A stretch of 64,000 bases of DNA from Liquidambar formosana (lineage: Eukaryota > Streptophyta > Magnoliopsida > Saxifragales > Altingiaceae), in contig CM077823.1 of NCBI GenBank assembly GCA_039720395.1, positions 38,484,536-38,548,535 of the forward strand. Reading direction: 5' to 3'. Both the position numbers and the translations under genes were made by a program. The notes below the pieces were generated by a model. The model saw nothing but the letters and a program-made list of their open reading frames with translations. It was not told the origin of the DNA and did not search any database. Of this stretch, positions 1 through 12,059 are shown piece by piece. Numbering within the stretch: the stretch's first letter is position 1; the number at the start of each line of letters is the position of its first letter.

Positions 1-157
1 ATCAGCCAAAAAAATAAAGTGTGGGAATAAGCCCACCCAAATCACAAACTCACAATAGCTATTTTATTTCAATTAACACCCATTGATGGAAAAAAAAAAA
101 AAAAAACACACCCAAATTGATGAGTGGTCTTTGTCTCCTAATAGGAAGTGGGAAAGT

Positions 158-387
158 ACCCCAACCCAACTTGGGTAACCTAGTTGGATGAGATAGGCCT
201 AGAATGAACCGTAAATTCGGACGTCATGGGTTCTATTTTGACTGAAAGCGCTCGCGTCTTATCTGGTGTACAATTTAGTTGGGGTGGTTTGTATGCCTGG
301 GGTTTTACCTGATAGGGTCGGATTTGCACGGCTTAGTCTTGTTGGGTTTCCTTCGTAAAAAAAAAAAAAAAAAAAAAAAGGTAAAAG
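158..387 (+). mobile_element. Degenerate tRNA-derived SINE (copy 1)
   Basis: The body matches the better-preserved SINE at 5729-5957 in several blocks: the 'gaaccgtaaa' block, the 'ggggttttacct' block and the final 'ggttccct'-like block before a long poly(A). The internal promoter boxes are eroded. It is flanked by the 10-base direct repeat gtgggaaagt at 148-157 and 388-397, taken as the target-site duplication. It lies just upstream of the copy A promoter. Confidence 0.65.
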
Positions 388-522
388 GTGGGAAAGTCAA
401 CCTACGACCTTCCCAAAGTTGGTTTGGTCTGAGTTCAATACACCCAACACTTACCCTATGCGTTACTTTCCAGACGCTCAAAGGGACTGGCTACGAGGCA
501 ACATGGTTGTTGCAGAAGTATA

Positions 523-598
523 GCTAGAGCTGCTCTCTCTCTCTCTCTCCCTCTGTCTCTCTCTCCCTCTCTCTCTCGCTGCATACTCCTATATATGA
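523..598 (+). promoter_or_regulatory. CT-rich tract and TATA-like box upstream of DRD1-like copy A
   Basis: A 50-60 base CT microsatellite is followed by 'cctatatatgaag' at about 588-600, a plausible TATA box. The first coding ATG is at 870, so the 5' UTR would be roughly 240 bases. The assignment rests on position and composition only. Confidence 0.4.
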
Positions 599-1749
599 AG
601 AACCGGTGAAGGTTCAGTGTTATTTGAAGCAAAATGTGAGTGATTTTCTACTACAATTGACTTCTGATTCTGTAAAATTAGGGTTTGTGTATTCTCCACT
701 TATACAACTCTGCATTTTAGGGTTTTATCCAATTTGGTATACTGAGGGACTTGAGCTATGTAGTCTGATCTGATTCAGGTTCCGATGAACAATGTTTATG
801 TCTTCTTCATGAATTAACCGACCGGCATTTTATGTATTTTTCAGCAATTTATTTAAATTTCGTGGAAACATGGAGCCAGCAGTTGAGGGTTGGCGGGGCA
901 ATTACGCCACCCCTTTTACTCCAAAGTTTCAGCCATACACTTCAAATGGTATTCACCCACCCTCTTATCTCCTTGTCGATATATATACGCGCGTGCGCAC
1001 GCACACACGCACACACACATATGTATCTATATTTATATTCATGCCCATTGCACATCATTTTGTTTATGGGAGTTTCTACATGTTGAAAAGATTTTATTCA
1101 TTGTTGAAGAAAAGAGGTTGCTTTATTGTTCTTCAGGGGTCTGTTTGTTTCAATGAGAAAATTTTATAGAAGATTATTTATTTTTCTACTAAGCTTCATT
1201 TACCTTGATGGATGTTTACCCATGAAGCTTAGGGAGAATAAAAAATGTATCTTCAGTGAGTGTTGGATGAAAATATGTCACTAGATGGGAAATGTATTTT
1301 ATATATTTATTTAAGGAATAAAAAATTCCCTGTAATATATTTACCTTGAAACAAATGGAGCCTTAGGGATTTTGCTTGGCGCTGGATGGGAGTGTCTTAG
1401 TGTTTAATGTATAACTGTATACTATCATGTATCATATTTTGTGGCTTATATTAGCTAAATCTTGCCTCAACTAGCAATTTTGTGTTGTCCGTTGGAGTGA
1501 TTTTGTGCTGTGGCTGTAATCACTTGAACTCTTTATGTGGGCAATTTTTTAAGGGGGAGGAGGGTGTCATGAAAAATGAACCAATGTCACATCGTTTTCA
1601 TTATTATTATTATATTGTGGGGTAAACGTTAACTTATGTTAAAATATAATTGAAACAAAAGCAACTGAAAAAAATAGGGGAAGAACAACTAAAAGAGATT
1701 TCTTGAAAGACTCCTTTAGCTTAGATATAGTAAGTTCTTCATCAACAAA

Positions 1750-2480
1750 AGTTATTCTATTTCTCTCTCTGTCCATGCACTCCAAAAAAGATATAATGTG
1801 CTGCTTTTGAAATGAACTTGCAATTATTCATCCTAGATGAGAACAACTGACACTTAAGAAAATCCTTCACATTCTTTGGCATTATCCATTTGGTGGTTAG
1901 CAAGGCTCCAAAAAAAATCCCTAAAGTTCCTTTGCTGCCGAGAAAGGAAGGAGAAGATGGATCTTTTGATTCGTCACATCTATTTGGAATCGACCAACCC
2001 CTGTTTTATGGATGATCAATCGTAAGCAGTTGTTTCTAATGATTTTCCACCCAAAAAGGATAACATTTTGAGGAAGGAGAACCCTGTACCTGATTTTCTG
2101 GAATCTTACCCCACACTCTGCCGATCAAAAGTTTGTAAAACCTTTTTTCTGGGGGTGTTCCATTCCAAATCTTTAAAAAGGCCTACATTTTCCAACTCCC
2201 ATTTATGGAATGCTCTAGCAAAACAAGGGCCCCAATGCATACCACTCTCCATCCAAATCAAATAATCCACTATGCAAGCTTCCTAATTAATTGCAATAGA
2301 GAACAAATCCAGACCCTTCTATGAAGTACTGATTCCTTTTGAACAATCCTTCCAATATTTAAACCTTCTTTCATTCCCAACCTTGAAAGTCAACACTTAT
2401 GAAAACTTCTCATAAGTCATAACTTTTTCGTAATAGCTTTCCCAAGATCTACTCTATTGGGACCTCTCACTTCTTTGGTC
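1750..2480 (-). mobile_element. Degenerate L1-type LINE fragment in intron 1 of copy A
   Basis: Translating the minus strand, with several frame breaks, gives patches typical of the C-terminal part of plant L1-type LINE ORF2. These include WIMPKNVKDFL (the zf-RVT neighbourhood) and GPNRVDLGKAI (the region before the reverse-transcriptase-linked domain). No frame is open over more than about 60 codons. There are no visible ends or target-site duplication. The family call is from remembered motif patterns. Confidence 0.5.
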
Positions 2481-2572
2481 CTCCAACCCCCATCTTCTTC
2501 ACCCTCACATTGTTAGCGAGGCAATGAATTTAGCTATTGACGTAACTGCGTTTTCTTCTCCCTTTTTTTTTT

Positions 2573-2610
2573 GGAGGGGGGGGGGGGGGGTGTTTGGGGT
2601 GGGGGGGGGT
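2573..2610 (+). repeat. G-rich tract in intron 1 of copy A
   Basis: Three or more runs of four to sixteen guanines lie within 40 bases, close to the end of the LINE fragment. The composition could form a G-quadruplex on the coding strand of the transcript. Copy B intron 1 has no counterpart. Confidence 0.6.
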
Positions 2611-3829
2611 AGTTTCAGATGTAGATTAAGGAAATGACCAAAATCACTCGAGTTATATGGAAGTGGTGATAAAAAATTGAAAAGATGATAACAGGGAGGG
2701 GCTAGGTGGGCTACCTGTGATGGGTTTTCGTATCAGGGAAGTTTGCTGGAAGAGGAGACATCTTCGAAAATGTGAAATTTTGAAATTAGTTGCTTAAAAT
2801 TTATTTTTTTCATCTGTTTGATTGATATATCAGTTGTCCCAATTTATGATGCTCCACTATCAAAATTCTTAAATCTTTTACTATTTATTTTTTTGAGTTT
2901 TGATGTGCTTGAACCTAGCACAACATAGATTTCTGAATAGTATGATTGCCTGGATTATCTGGTTGTTTCTATTTTGCATAAGAATGTTATTCCTTATATT
3001 GATTTATTCGTAACTTCTATATTGAAAGCAGAATTGTATTCTATGGGACATAAAAGGATGAAGATGTTTAGTGAAGGAAAAGATTATGATAGACAGGCCT
3101 TTTTGGCAAGTACTCATGGTGGAGCTGTAAAGAAGCAACAAAAAGATGTTCTAGAAGTTATTGATTATTCTGACCCGTTTGCCATCCCTAATTTGCTAGA
3201 TGGATTAGATAGAGGTAAGTATGGAAGTGTGACAAAAGAGATTGAGGCCCTTTGTGCCCGGAGGATGCAAACGCTGAACCCTTATTATGCGATGCACCCC
3301 ACACTTCCATATACATGCTTGGATATGGAAAAGAAGCAGGGTAAAGAGTTTTCAAAGTTGGCTAATCACCAAGATGTCATTGATTTGGAGGATGACCGTG
3401 CTGCCAATTATGTTCCAGCAGCACGATTGCCTGTTGTTATTCTTGATTCAGATGATGAAAATGGTGAAGATCAGAGGCCTTCTTATCCATACCAGGAGGT
3501 TTTCTTGGGGAATTCAACGTCTTCAAGCAAGTTTCTCATGAGGGATTTAGTAGTAAGTTTTTCCTGAATTTGTAATTTTGGGGTTACATGACTGATTCTA
3601 GCCTTAATATCGGCCGATATTTTCTTCATTATTGTCTTGATATTGAGATACTCAAAATTATATTGGAGATATGGGCTTTGAAAGCTAAGCGTATATTTGG
3701 TGATAATATAATTTGTTTTCATCTAGTCTGTGTTTGTGTGTGTGGTTATCTATTCTTGCGTTTTCTTTCCTATTCTTCTTCCTTTACTTATTTTCATAAA
3801 CTTTTGAGGCTATATTTTATAATATTTTG

Positions 3830-4451
3830 ATGCAGGACAACCTCAAGCAAGAAGAAAGAAGCTAGAAAAGAAGCTGAAAGAAGCTAGAAAGAAGCAAAAC
3901 CCTAGAACGTGGGAAAACCCAATTTTTTTAATTCATAATAAGATGATTATTAAAGAGTTATTGGAGCTCTATATATAGGCCCCAATTACATCAAATAAGG
4001 TAAAACTCAACCCTAAAACCTAGGAATTTAAAAGGCATTTATTTAATTATTCTTAAAAATAAATATGCCTAAAATAAATATGCTAAAGCCTTGGTCTTCA
4101 AGTTAATAGGCCGTATTGGACCACCCGGTTGAACCACGTGATGCAGGACAACCTCAAGCAAGAAGAAAGAAGCTAGAAAAGAAGCTGAAAGAAGCTAGAA
4201 AGAAGCAAAACCCTAGAACGTGGGAAAACCCAATTTTTTTAATTCATAATAAGATGATTATTAAAGAGTTATTGGAGCTCTATATATAGGCCCCAATTAC
4301 ATCAAATAAGGTAAAACTCAACCCTAAAACCTAGGAATTTAAAAGGCATTTATTTAATTATTCTTAAAAATAAATATGCCTAAAATAAATATGCTAAAGC
4401 CTTGGTCTTCAAGTTAATAGGCCGTATTGGACCACCCGGTTGAACCACGTG
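3830..4451 (+). repeat. Two identical 311-bp units in head-to-tail tandem, intron 2 of copy A
   Basis: Unit 1 is 3830-4140 and unit 2 is 4141-4451; I found no difference between them by eye. Each unit opens with a purine-rich segment containing 'gaagctagaa' repeats, contains 'ctatatatagg' (TATA-like) near its middle, and ends in 'ttgaaccacgtg'. The equivalent intron of copy B has nothing similar. The TATA-like box recalls a retrotransposon LTR, but there is no TG..CA boundary, internal region or target-site duplication, so I leave the origin open. Confidence 0.85.
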
Positions 4452-5728
4452 TATGCTGTCCCCATCATATTTGATTTTCATTCTTTACCACTCTTATTCA
4501 CCCCTAAAAGACTGTTCTTTTAATGCTAAACTTCAACCCACTATCAGTCTGTTATCACCCTAGACTTTATATTCCATTTGGTTGCTTAGAAAATTCAGGA
4601 AAAGAAAAGCAATTATTATCCATATATATGTATATATTGGTATCTGGGATTCCTGTTATTATTAAGATCTGATTAAATAGAATTGTCACTCAATTATGAT
4701 TTATGACTAATACAATTATTTGATTTTTTTTTTATCTATTATTTTTTTTAAAAATATTTTATACTATCCCCAGAGTGATTGATGTGATTATCATTTTCAG
4801 GTTAGGGATTTTGTGGAGAGCAAACCTTTAAGAGAACAACATATAGGTCTGGCTGGCGAAATTGAAATTAGAAAGAATAAAGGTGAGTATGTTGGCGTAG
4901 AAGATGATATGGCAAATGAGAAAGACAATCATCAAATTGATACTGAAGATGATGGCTTGGGAGATATTTGGAAAGAGATGACAATTGCACTAGAATGTTC
5001 CAAGGTATTTTATTTTGAATTCATTGTCTATATAATGGTGACAAGAGTTCTCTTTGTTATTTATTCATCAAAATTAACTAAATCTGGGAAGATATAGACC
5101 TATTTGGCTGTCCAATCTTTTATACATTGTGTCATACCACATAAAAATTAAAATTGATACCATATTGCATATAAATTCACTCCTTGGATGGGTGTATCAT
5201 TTTTTAGTGTTGTATGGTGCAAATTATGATAATATGATACATGGAAAATACTACTTGTCCTATTTCATTTTTTTTCATCAATTTTGATATCATAGCCTTT
5301 TTTAGGCCCCCTTCTACCAAAACCAAAAGTTAATGGAAGATATTTGGTGCTCAAAATCTGATGTATTTGTTTTACACAAAAATGAATGCAATCACATGCT
5401 TCTATTGTTAATTTCCATTTCAATAACGTAAAAAGAGCAGCATCAGTGTCTATGTAAATAAATAACTTAAACCCTTTCCACTGTTTCACATTCTTATTGT
5501 TCATGGGACCTCATCCAAAATATGCCAAGTTTGTTCATTCACATACAATGCCGATCAACAGGGGTTCTATGCAATCCTTACATCTATGCCTATTGTGACT
5601 GGTGGGGGTCCATACAAGCTCTTGATCTTTCCAATATATTCAACTGATAATCTTTTCTTTACCTATCACATCATCTCTATGGTGATTCTATCATATGCCT
5701 TTTTCTTTGGAGCTAGTAAGTACCATAT

Positions 5729-5957
5729 ACCCCCTCCCGTGGTAGCTCAGTGGTAATGGGCGGGCTTGTGACGAACCGTAAACTCGGAGGTCACGAGTTC
5801 GATTCCTCACTGGTGTGGTTACTCCGCGACTCAAATGATGTGCAGGTCAGAGGGGGCGGCTTGTACATCCGGGGTTTTACCTGTCAGGGGTGGGTCACTA
5901 AGTGGCCCTGCCTTGGTGGGGTTCCCTCATCATCAAAAAAAAAAAAAGAAAAAAAAA
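5729..5957 (+). mobile_element. tRNA-derived SINE (Au-like), copy 2, with 14-bp target-site duplication
   Basis: The 5' part is tRNA-like: box A 'tggtagctcagtgg' at about 5740 and box B 'gagttcgattcc' at about 5796-5807, spaced as in a RNA polymerase III promoter. The 3' part ends in an A-rich tail. It is flanked by a perfect 14-base direct repeat, agtaagtaccatat, at 5715-5728 and 5958-5971. It lies in intron 3 of copy A in the sense orientation and is missing from the same intron of copy B. It is related to the degenerate SINE at 158-387. Confidence 0.85.
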
Positions 5958-6909
5958 AGTAAGTACCATATGGAGGTTTTTTTCTTTTACTCTCTGAACT
6001 CAAATTTCCAGATGTAATATATCAATGAATAAAAGGTCTCCAAATGAATGATTTTTTCACTCTCGAATATCCAACTGGCCAATTAGTTCTCTTTTTCTTA
6101 TGTTGAACACTAGGGAGACGAGTAATCACTCCAACAATCATTTGTTCCACTCCTTTATCCTTTACTTATGTTTATTACTTAGAGTTGATTCGATTAGACT
6201 AGAATAGAAAACTATTAATGCATTTTATGACTTGTAAATTTGTCAATAGTGAAGTCATGTCAGTCCAATTTGGATTGAAATATGTAATTTAATGAATGTG
6301 ACTTTTTTTTTTTTTTCAAAATGTTATTTTCTGTTCTGGTTACATTTGCTTTGCATGAGTTCATTTTCATCTTGTATTTTCATATTTCAATTCCTACCAT
6401 GTTTTGCACGTTCTTTATGCAATAAAAATCAACTGCTAGATTAAGTAATATAATTCATATACTTTACCATGTTTTGTCTCTGCTAGGACATTTCTGAAGA
6501 GCTTTCATCCGATGAACATCCAAAAGAAGATGGAGGTGATTGTGATCATTCTTTCGTTTTGAAGGATGATCTTGGTTATGTATGCCGCATTTGCGGAGTT
6601 ATTGATAGAGGAATCGAGACGATATTCGATTTTCAGTATTCAAAGGTATGTCTTTCCACTTCTGGCTTCACTTTATTTTATTTTTCTGTCGTGATGCTGG
6701 AAGTGAGCTTTGCAATTATGTCTGGTTCATCATGATTAGTTTTGACTTTAGCTGCTTCAAGCAGGATATTGGTTAAAGTCTTAAGCAAGGAATAATAATA
6801 TTTAGTGCTATCTAAAGCTGCTAGGAAACATGTGTACTGTAATCTTTTAATGGAAATTTGTTTTTGAAGTAATTCTTTTAACCTCTGTTCCCACCCTCTC
6901 TGTTTGAGC

Positions 6910-6979
6910 TTCATTAGTAACAAAAACTGGAATCTGAACTATCTCAATGCAAACTTCCAGTTTTTGTTACTAATGAATA

Positions 6980-7027
<48 letters not shown>

Positions 7028-7155
7028 TTGAGAGAGTCAATATTTGGGCCATAATTGTACTGGTTGTCTTTAGTTGACCTTGAGACTAGGAGGGGGGGTT
7101 TGAGAGAGTCAATATTTGGGCCATAATTGTACTGGCTGTCTTTAGTTGACCTTGA
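6910..7155 (+). repeat. Perfect 23-bp inverted repeat, GA microsatellite and 72-bp tandem duplication in intron 4 of copy A
   Basis: The segment at 6910-6932 is repeated in exact inverse complement at 6955-6977, with a 22-base loop. A (GA)n tract follows at about 6982-7024. Then a 58-base segment starting at 7025 ('ggtttgagagagtcaatatt') recurs at 7097 with one or two changes. The homologous intron of copy B (26355-26560) has a single arm, a short GA tract and no duplication, so all three changes arose in copy A. Confidence 0.85.
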
Positions 7156-9871
7156 TACAATGATTCTAGGTGGGTGTTGTAGTTTGTTCGTTGCTGTATC
7201 TAAGCAAATTATTAAATCCCTAATTGGATGTCAGCTGTGTAGGAGAATGTGTCGCCAACCCAGCTCAATGATGCCGAGTAGTGTTGTAAAGTATTTTAGA
7301 ATATCACTCTGCCTTTACAAGTTCTCTCTCAATTTGACCTTTTGATATGCTAAAGAGAGGAAAAATAAATATCCATCTGGTTTATTTTAATATTGATTTC
7401 AACTATTGAGCTCCGCCACTACTTTCCAGTTTTAGCACAGTCGAAATTCAACCTCCCATGAGGGTTAGAGATTTGGTATAGCTGAGTTACATTGATTAAA
7501 CAAAAAATATCATGGGCGAAAAGATTTCATGGCTTCACCTGTTTAGAACTTTTTTACTCCAGTTCTGGAATGAGGTCCTAAAGATCAAATAGACCTGTTG
7601 ATGGGCCAACTTTCTTGTAAACCTGCCCAACTATCTTTTTTGATCTGGGCTCTAACACTGACGTAATCTGATGACCAACTTTCCTTCATATTTAGAGATT
7701 TTTTGGGATAACTAAGGTGTGGCTAGGATCCTTATAAAAAAAAACTAAGTTGTGACTAGGATTGAATAGTTCAACACTCAACTCCATTCACAATCTTCTT
7801 AATGATTTTGTCCCCCTTTTTTTTTTTTTTTGATAAAAATGATTTTGTGAACTTCTGCTTATGTAAATTTGTGCGTATTACTTTCATATTGTAAATATAG
7901 ATCAATGAAGCTTCTTGACACAAATTCTCAGATTTTGTTTTATTGTTGTTTTTATTTCCTGTTGATCCAGACCTCAAGGAGTACAAGAACTTACATCTCT
8001 GAGTCACGGAATACCAAAGACAGAGATCCAACTGACATCCTTCCGGATGGTTTTAAATTGTCTGAACACGATTTTGCCGTGACTGAAATCTCTGCTCATC
8101 CGAGGCATAGGAAGCAAATGAAACCACATCAAGTAGAGGGCTTCAACTTTCTGACAAGCAACTTGGTCGCAGACAATCCAGGGGGTTGCATCATGGCCCA
8201 TGCTCCTGGATCTGGAAAAACCTTTATGATCATTAGTTTTATGCAAAGTTTTCTGGCGAAGTATCCTCATGCCAGACCACTGGTAATACTTCCCAAGGGA
8301 ATCTTGGCTACGTGGAAGAAAGAATTTCAAACATGGCAAGTTGAAGACATTCCAGTTGTATGACTTCTATGCAGTGAAAGCGGATAGTCGGTCGCAACAG
8401 CTGGATGTCTTGAAACAGTGGGTAGAGCAAAAGAGCATACTCTTTTTAGGATATAAGCAGTTCTCTTCCATTGTTTGTGGCAGTGGGACTAGCAAGATAG
8501 TGGCTGCCTGTCAAGAAATACTAGCTGAAGGCCCCCACTATTCTTATTTTGGATGAAGGGCATACTCCGAGAAATGAGAATACTGATGTGCTAGTCTCGC
8601 TTGCAAAGGTCCAAACACCTCGGAAAGTTGTACTTTCTGGCACCCTTTATCAGAATCATGTGAAAGAGGTATTCAATATATTAAATCTTGTTCGTCCAAA
8701 GTTTCTGAAGTTGGATACTTCTCGCGTTGTAGTTAAGCGCATATTGAGTAGGGTAAATATATCTGGTGTGAGGAAGCAATTTAAAGCCAATGCAGATTTA
8801 GCTTTCTTTGACTTGGTAGAGCACACTCTACAAAAGGATGAAGACTTCAGAAGGAAAGTGACAGTCATCCAAGATCTCCGTGAGATGACAAGTAAGGTGC
8901 TTCATTATTATAAAGGAGACTTTTTGGATGAGCTGCCAGGTCTTGATGACTTCACCGTGTTGCTCAATCTGAGTGGCAGACAGAAAGCTGAAGTAGAAAA
9001 GCTAAAGAAGCTGGGGACAAAGTTCAAGAGAAGCTCTGTAGGAAGTGCCGTTTACATGCACCCTCAGTTAAAATACTTCTCAGATAATATTCCAGCAACC
9101 GACAAACTTTCAATGGTCAATGACGAGAAAATGGATGGAATGTTAGAAAAAATTGATATGAGAGATGGAGTGAAGGCAAAGTTCTTTCTTAATATACTAA
9201 GTCTATGTGAATCAGCTGGTGAGAAGCTGCTAGTTTTCAGCCAGTACCTCCTGCCCTTGAAATTTTTGGAGAGACTAGCAATGAAAGTTAAGGGTTGGAG
9301 TCCTGGAAGGGAAACGTTCATGATATCTGGTGATTCAAACTCTGAGCTTCGTGAGTGGTCCATGGAACGCTTCAACAATTCTCCTGATGCTAAAGTCTTC
9401 TTTGGATCCATTAAAGCTTGTGGCGAAGGAATCTCTCTGGTGGGGGCATCTCGCATCCTAATTTTGGATGTCCATCTTAATCCATCAGTTACCCGCCAAG
9501 CAATAGGCCGTGCCTTCCGACCAGGTCAGAAGAAGAAAGTTCATACGTATAGATTGGTTGCCGCTGACTCACCTGAAGAGGAAGACCACATAACCTGCTT
9601 CAGGAAGGAGTTGATTTCCAAGATGTGGTTTGAGTGGAATGAATACTGTGGGCACCAGGACTTTGACGTGAAGACTGTTGATGTGAATGAATGTGGTGAC
9701 ATGTTCTTGGAAAGTTCGTTGCTGCAGGAAGACATAAAGGTTTTGTACAGAAGGTTAGTGTTACTCATCCTATTCTCAGTGGTTCTGATATGTACTTTGT
9801 TCAATCACTTTACCGTAAATATTTAATTTAATTTAACTATTTATTTATTTATTATTTTATTTTTCAGGTAA

Positions 9872-11975
9872 GGAAAATGCTTTCAGCTTAGCCAGAAATT
9901 TTAAGCTCGGATAAGTGGTATTGTGATCATGGCCGACTCAGTTTTCTTTAATTGTTCTTGAAACCAAGTTTATGCCTGATGTCTCTGTACAGTAAACCGT
10001 GGATTTAGAAATAAAATGTAAATTTCTCCATCTTGGAAAATGCCAGTTGAAGGGTAGTTATTTATCAGTATCAGTATGTGTTATTTATCTATTTATTCTT
10101 TCCCCCAATAGGACTTGAACTTGACCAAGTTGGCTATGCCAAAATTTTCAAACTATGAATCATATTTCCAGCCATAGAGTGCATTATTCTACCAAAAGGG
10201 AAGGAAATATAGGTTCATTAGACGAATAATTATGCTCTGCTAAGTTGCTTGAAATTTGAATAGTATTTCTTGCAATGGGAATAACATTAAACCAATTTGT
10301 TTGGTATGCAAGCAAACTTCTATTATCCATTGAACTTAATGAGCATATGTAGGAATATTGAATAATTTCATTGACATACCAGCTCATATTGTATCAATGC
10401 TTCATGCTTTATCGATGCTTCATGCTTCTCCATGTACTTCACTTCTATTAAACAGGAATGCCTTGTTATTGGAAGACACCAAGGGCTACTTGTAATGCCC
10501 GTGTATGTTTACCTGTCCGAGAAGTTATTTAGAAGCTAATACTACTACATGGACTCTCTGCTTCTTCATGATATACCCTTGTTGACAATACATGACATGG
10601 GTGTGGGTATTCTTGTCGGGCACTTCAAAATGGTGAAAAATCTTGAAAAGGGCAAGTGAATTTGATGCTGGACATGCACCCCCACCCGAGTTCATTTAAC
10701 ATAGTTAATCAGCAGTTTCTTTGGTTGAAATTGATCCGGTTCTTATGTGTTACTGATTTTATATTTAACTGCTGCAATGTGTGCTGTACTTCAGTCAAAA
10801 GGTCTTATGTGTTACTGATTTTTTTTTTTTTTTTCGGTGAAATGTGCTGTACTTCAGTTAAAAGGTAACATAGATTATTACAGGAACCATGTGTTAGCAT
10901 GACTCTTTTGAGTCGAAGAAATCAAAATAAGCTAACAGCATTGAGTAATGATAAATGGAAAAATAAGCTCTGAAACAATCTGTGGCTACTGAAACCATAT
11001 ATTCAACAGCTCATCCTTCCTGATGGATTTTCCCTTTGCGAAGCATTAAACATTGCCACCATAATGAATTATCGCATCAGCAAAAATTCCCGAGAAACAA
11101 ACAACTTTCCATAGGCATGTCCTTTTTTTTTTAAAAAAAGAAAGTAAATGGTTCAATCATTTATCACCATTTGACAAGAAAAAATTCGTTTCAAAAACTA
11201 TATCAAAATAGCCATCAAAATCAATTTCGACGTGGCTTACAAATGCCCCATTAATTACAGCATTTGGATTAATTGAGTAATTTGCATCCACTTCTAGGCT
11301 ATCTATAAAATAAATTAAGCTCCCCTCCCCAAATTTTTTTTTGCACAATCATCAAGTGTATGATGAAAATCTCATTTAAATAAAAATTAAAATGGGAAAA
11401 ATAAAACAAAAAATCAAAGCTTTAGTCAATAAATCAGATTATCAAAGCTTACTCATTTTCCTTGGGCTCTATCGTATATGTGAATTTCTTTGTTACATAT
11501 TTGTGTGTTATCCATGTGTATGAGGAAAAATCTTCAACTCAAATATTCATTTCGTTATTTTTAACTATTCAATTTAGTGGCATGCCTTATTTTATAAAAG
11601 TTTTGGTTTTGATTTCACCTAAATTCATATTTTGCTACGAAAAAAAAATATAGAAATTTTTTAAGCGATAACAACTTTATATTTTAAATTTTAAATTTAG
11701 TTTTTATTCTTGGTAAAAGTTACCATTCAATTTTTTTTTTTTTTTTAAGGTGAGGGTGGAGAAAAATGTGGGATTAAGATAAATTAGGAAACATATTTGT
11801 ACCCAAAAAATAAAAAATTAAAAAATCCTTCTTTACTTGAGCTGGGTTTTTCCCATTTGGGTACCCTGTGAAACAAAACGTGGGTTATTTTCGTAGGTTT
11901 TCTCCATCTTTCCATCTTAACCCACCGTTTGGTTACTGAGAAAATTAGAGAAAAGGAGAAGAAAATAATACTCGC
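9872..11975. other. 3' region of copy A and spacer shared between array units
   Basis: No gene was seen. About 9872-11060 is the 3' flank of copy A and matches the 3' flank of copy C (18065-18990), for example around 'caccaagggct' and 'caacagctcatcc'. At 10737-10867 a segment of about 60 bases is tandemly duplicated around 'cttatgtgttactgat'. From about 11079 to 11975 the sequence matches the spacer before copy B (21130-21785), including 'acccaccgtttggttactg'. This block therefore represents the upstream region of the next array unit. Confidence 0.6.
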
Positions 11976-12059
11976 CAATCACCGAGATTTTCTACGAAAC
12001 GCTCTGCATACCATCTCCGCACTCGTCTTCAACCTACATTGCCACTGACTGATGCGAAA

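Larger units (their letters stand above)
870..9871 (+). pseudogene. DRD1: DRD1/CHR35-like SNF2 ATPase, copy A, two frameshifts
   Basis: This is a homologue of the plant DRD1/CLASSY SNF2 ATPases, chromatin remodellers of RNA-directed DNA methylation (DRD1 supports RNA polymerase V in the DDR complex). Deduced exons: 870-948, 3032-3552, 4801-5004, 6487-6645, 7971-9753, and 9868-9871, which supplies only the last base of the final Arg codon and the TAA. Exon 4 codes a zinc-ribbon-like stretch (CDHSF, then CRICG). Exon 5 holds Walker A (APGSGKT, near 8210), the DEGH box, and the helicase C-terminal motif [11 protein letters not shown]. Compared with copy B there is one extra base near 8355-8360, giving TGA at 8361-8363, and another near 8520-8525; the frame is never restored. 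A protein stopping at the first TGA would be about 451 residues, with Walker A but no DEGH box. Elsewhere the coding sequence is well kept, so decay is recent or these are assembly errors. Confidence 0.8.

Noticed and set aside
3830..4451. A pair of LTRs of a retrotransposon
   Set aside because: The two units abut with nothing between them and lack TG..CA ends, primer-binding site and target-site duplication.
5740..5812. Possible tRNA gene
   Set aside because: Box A and box B are present, but there is no closing acceptor stem; the A-tailed 3' part and 14-bp flanking repeats show a SINE.
9064..9456. 130-codon minus-strand open frame
   Set aside because: It lies antisense to the conserved SNF2 exon and recurs antisense to copy B; a shadow frame.
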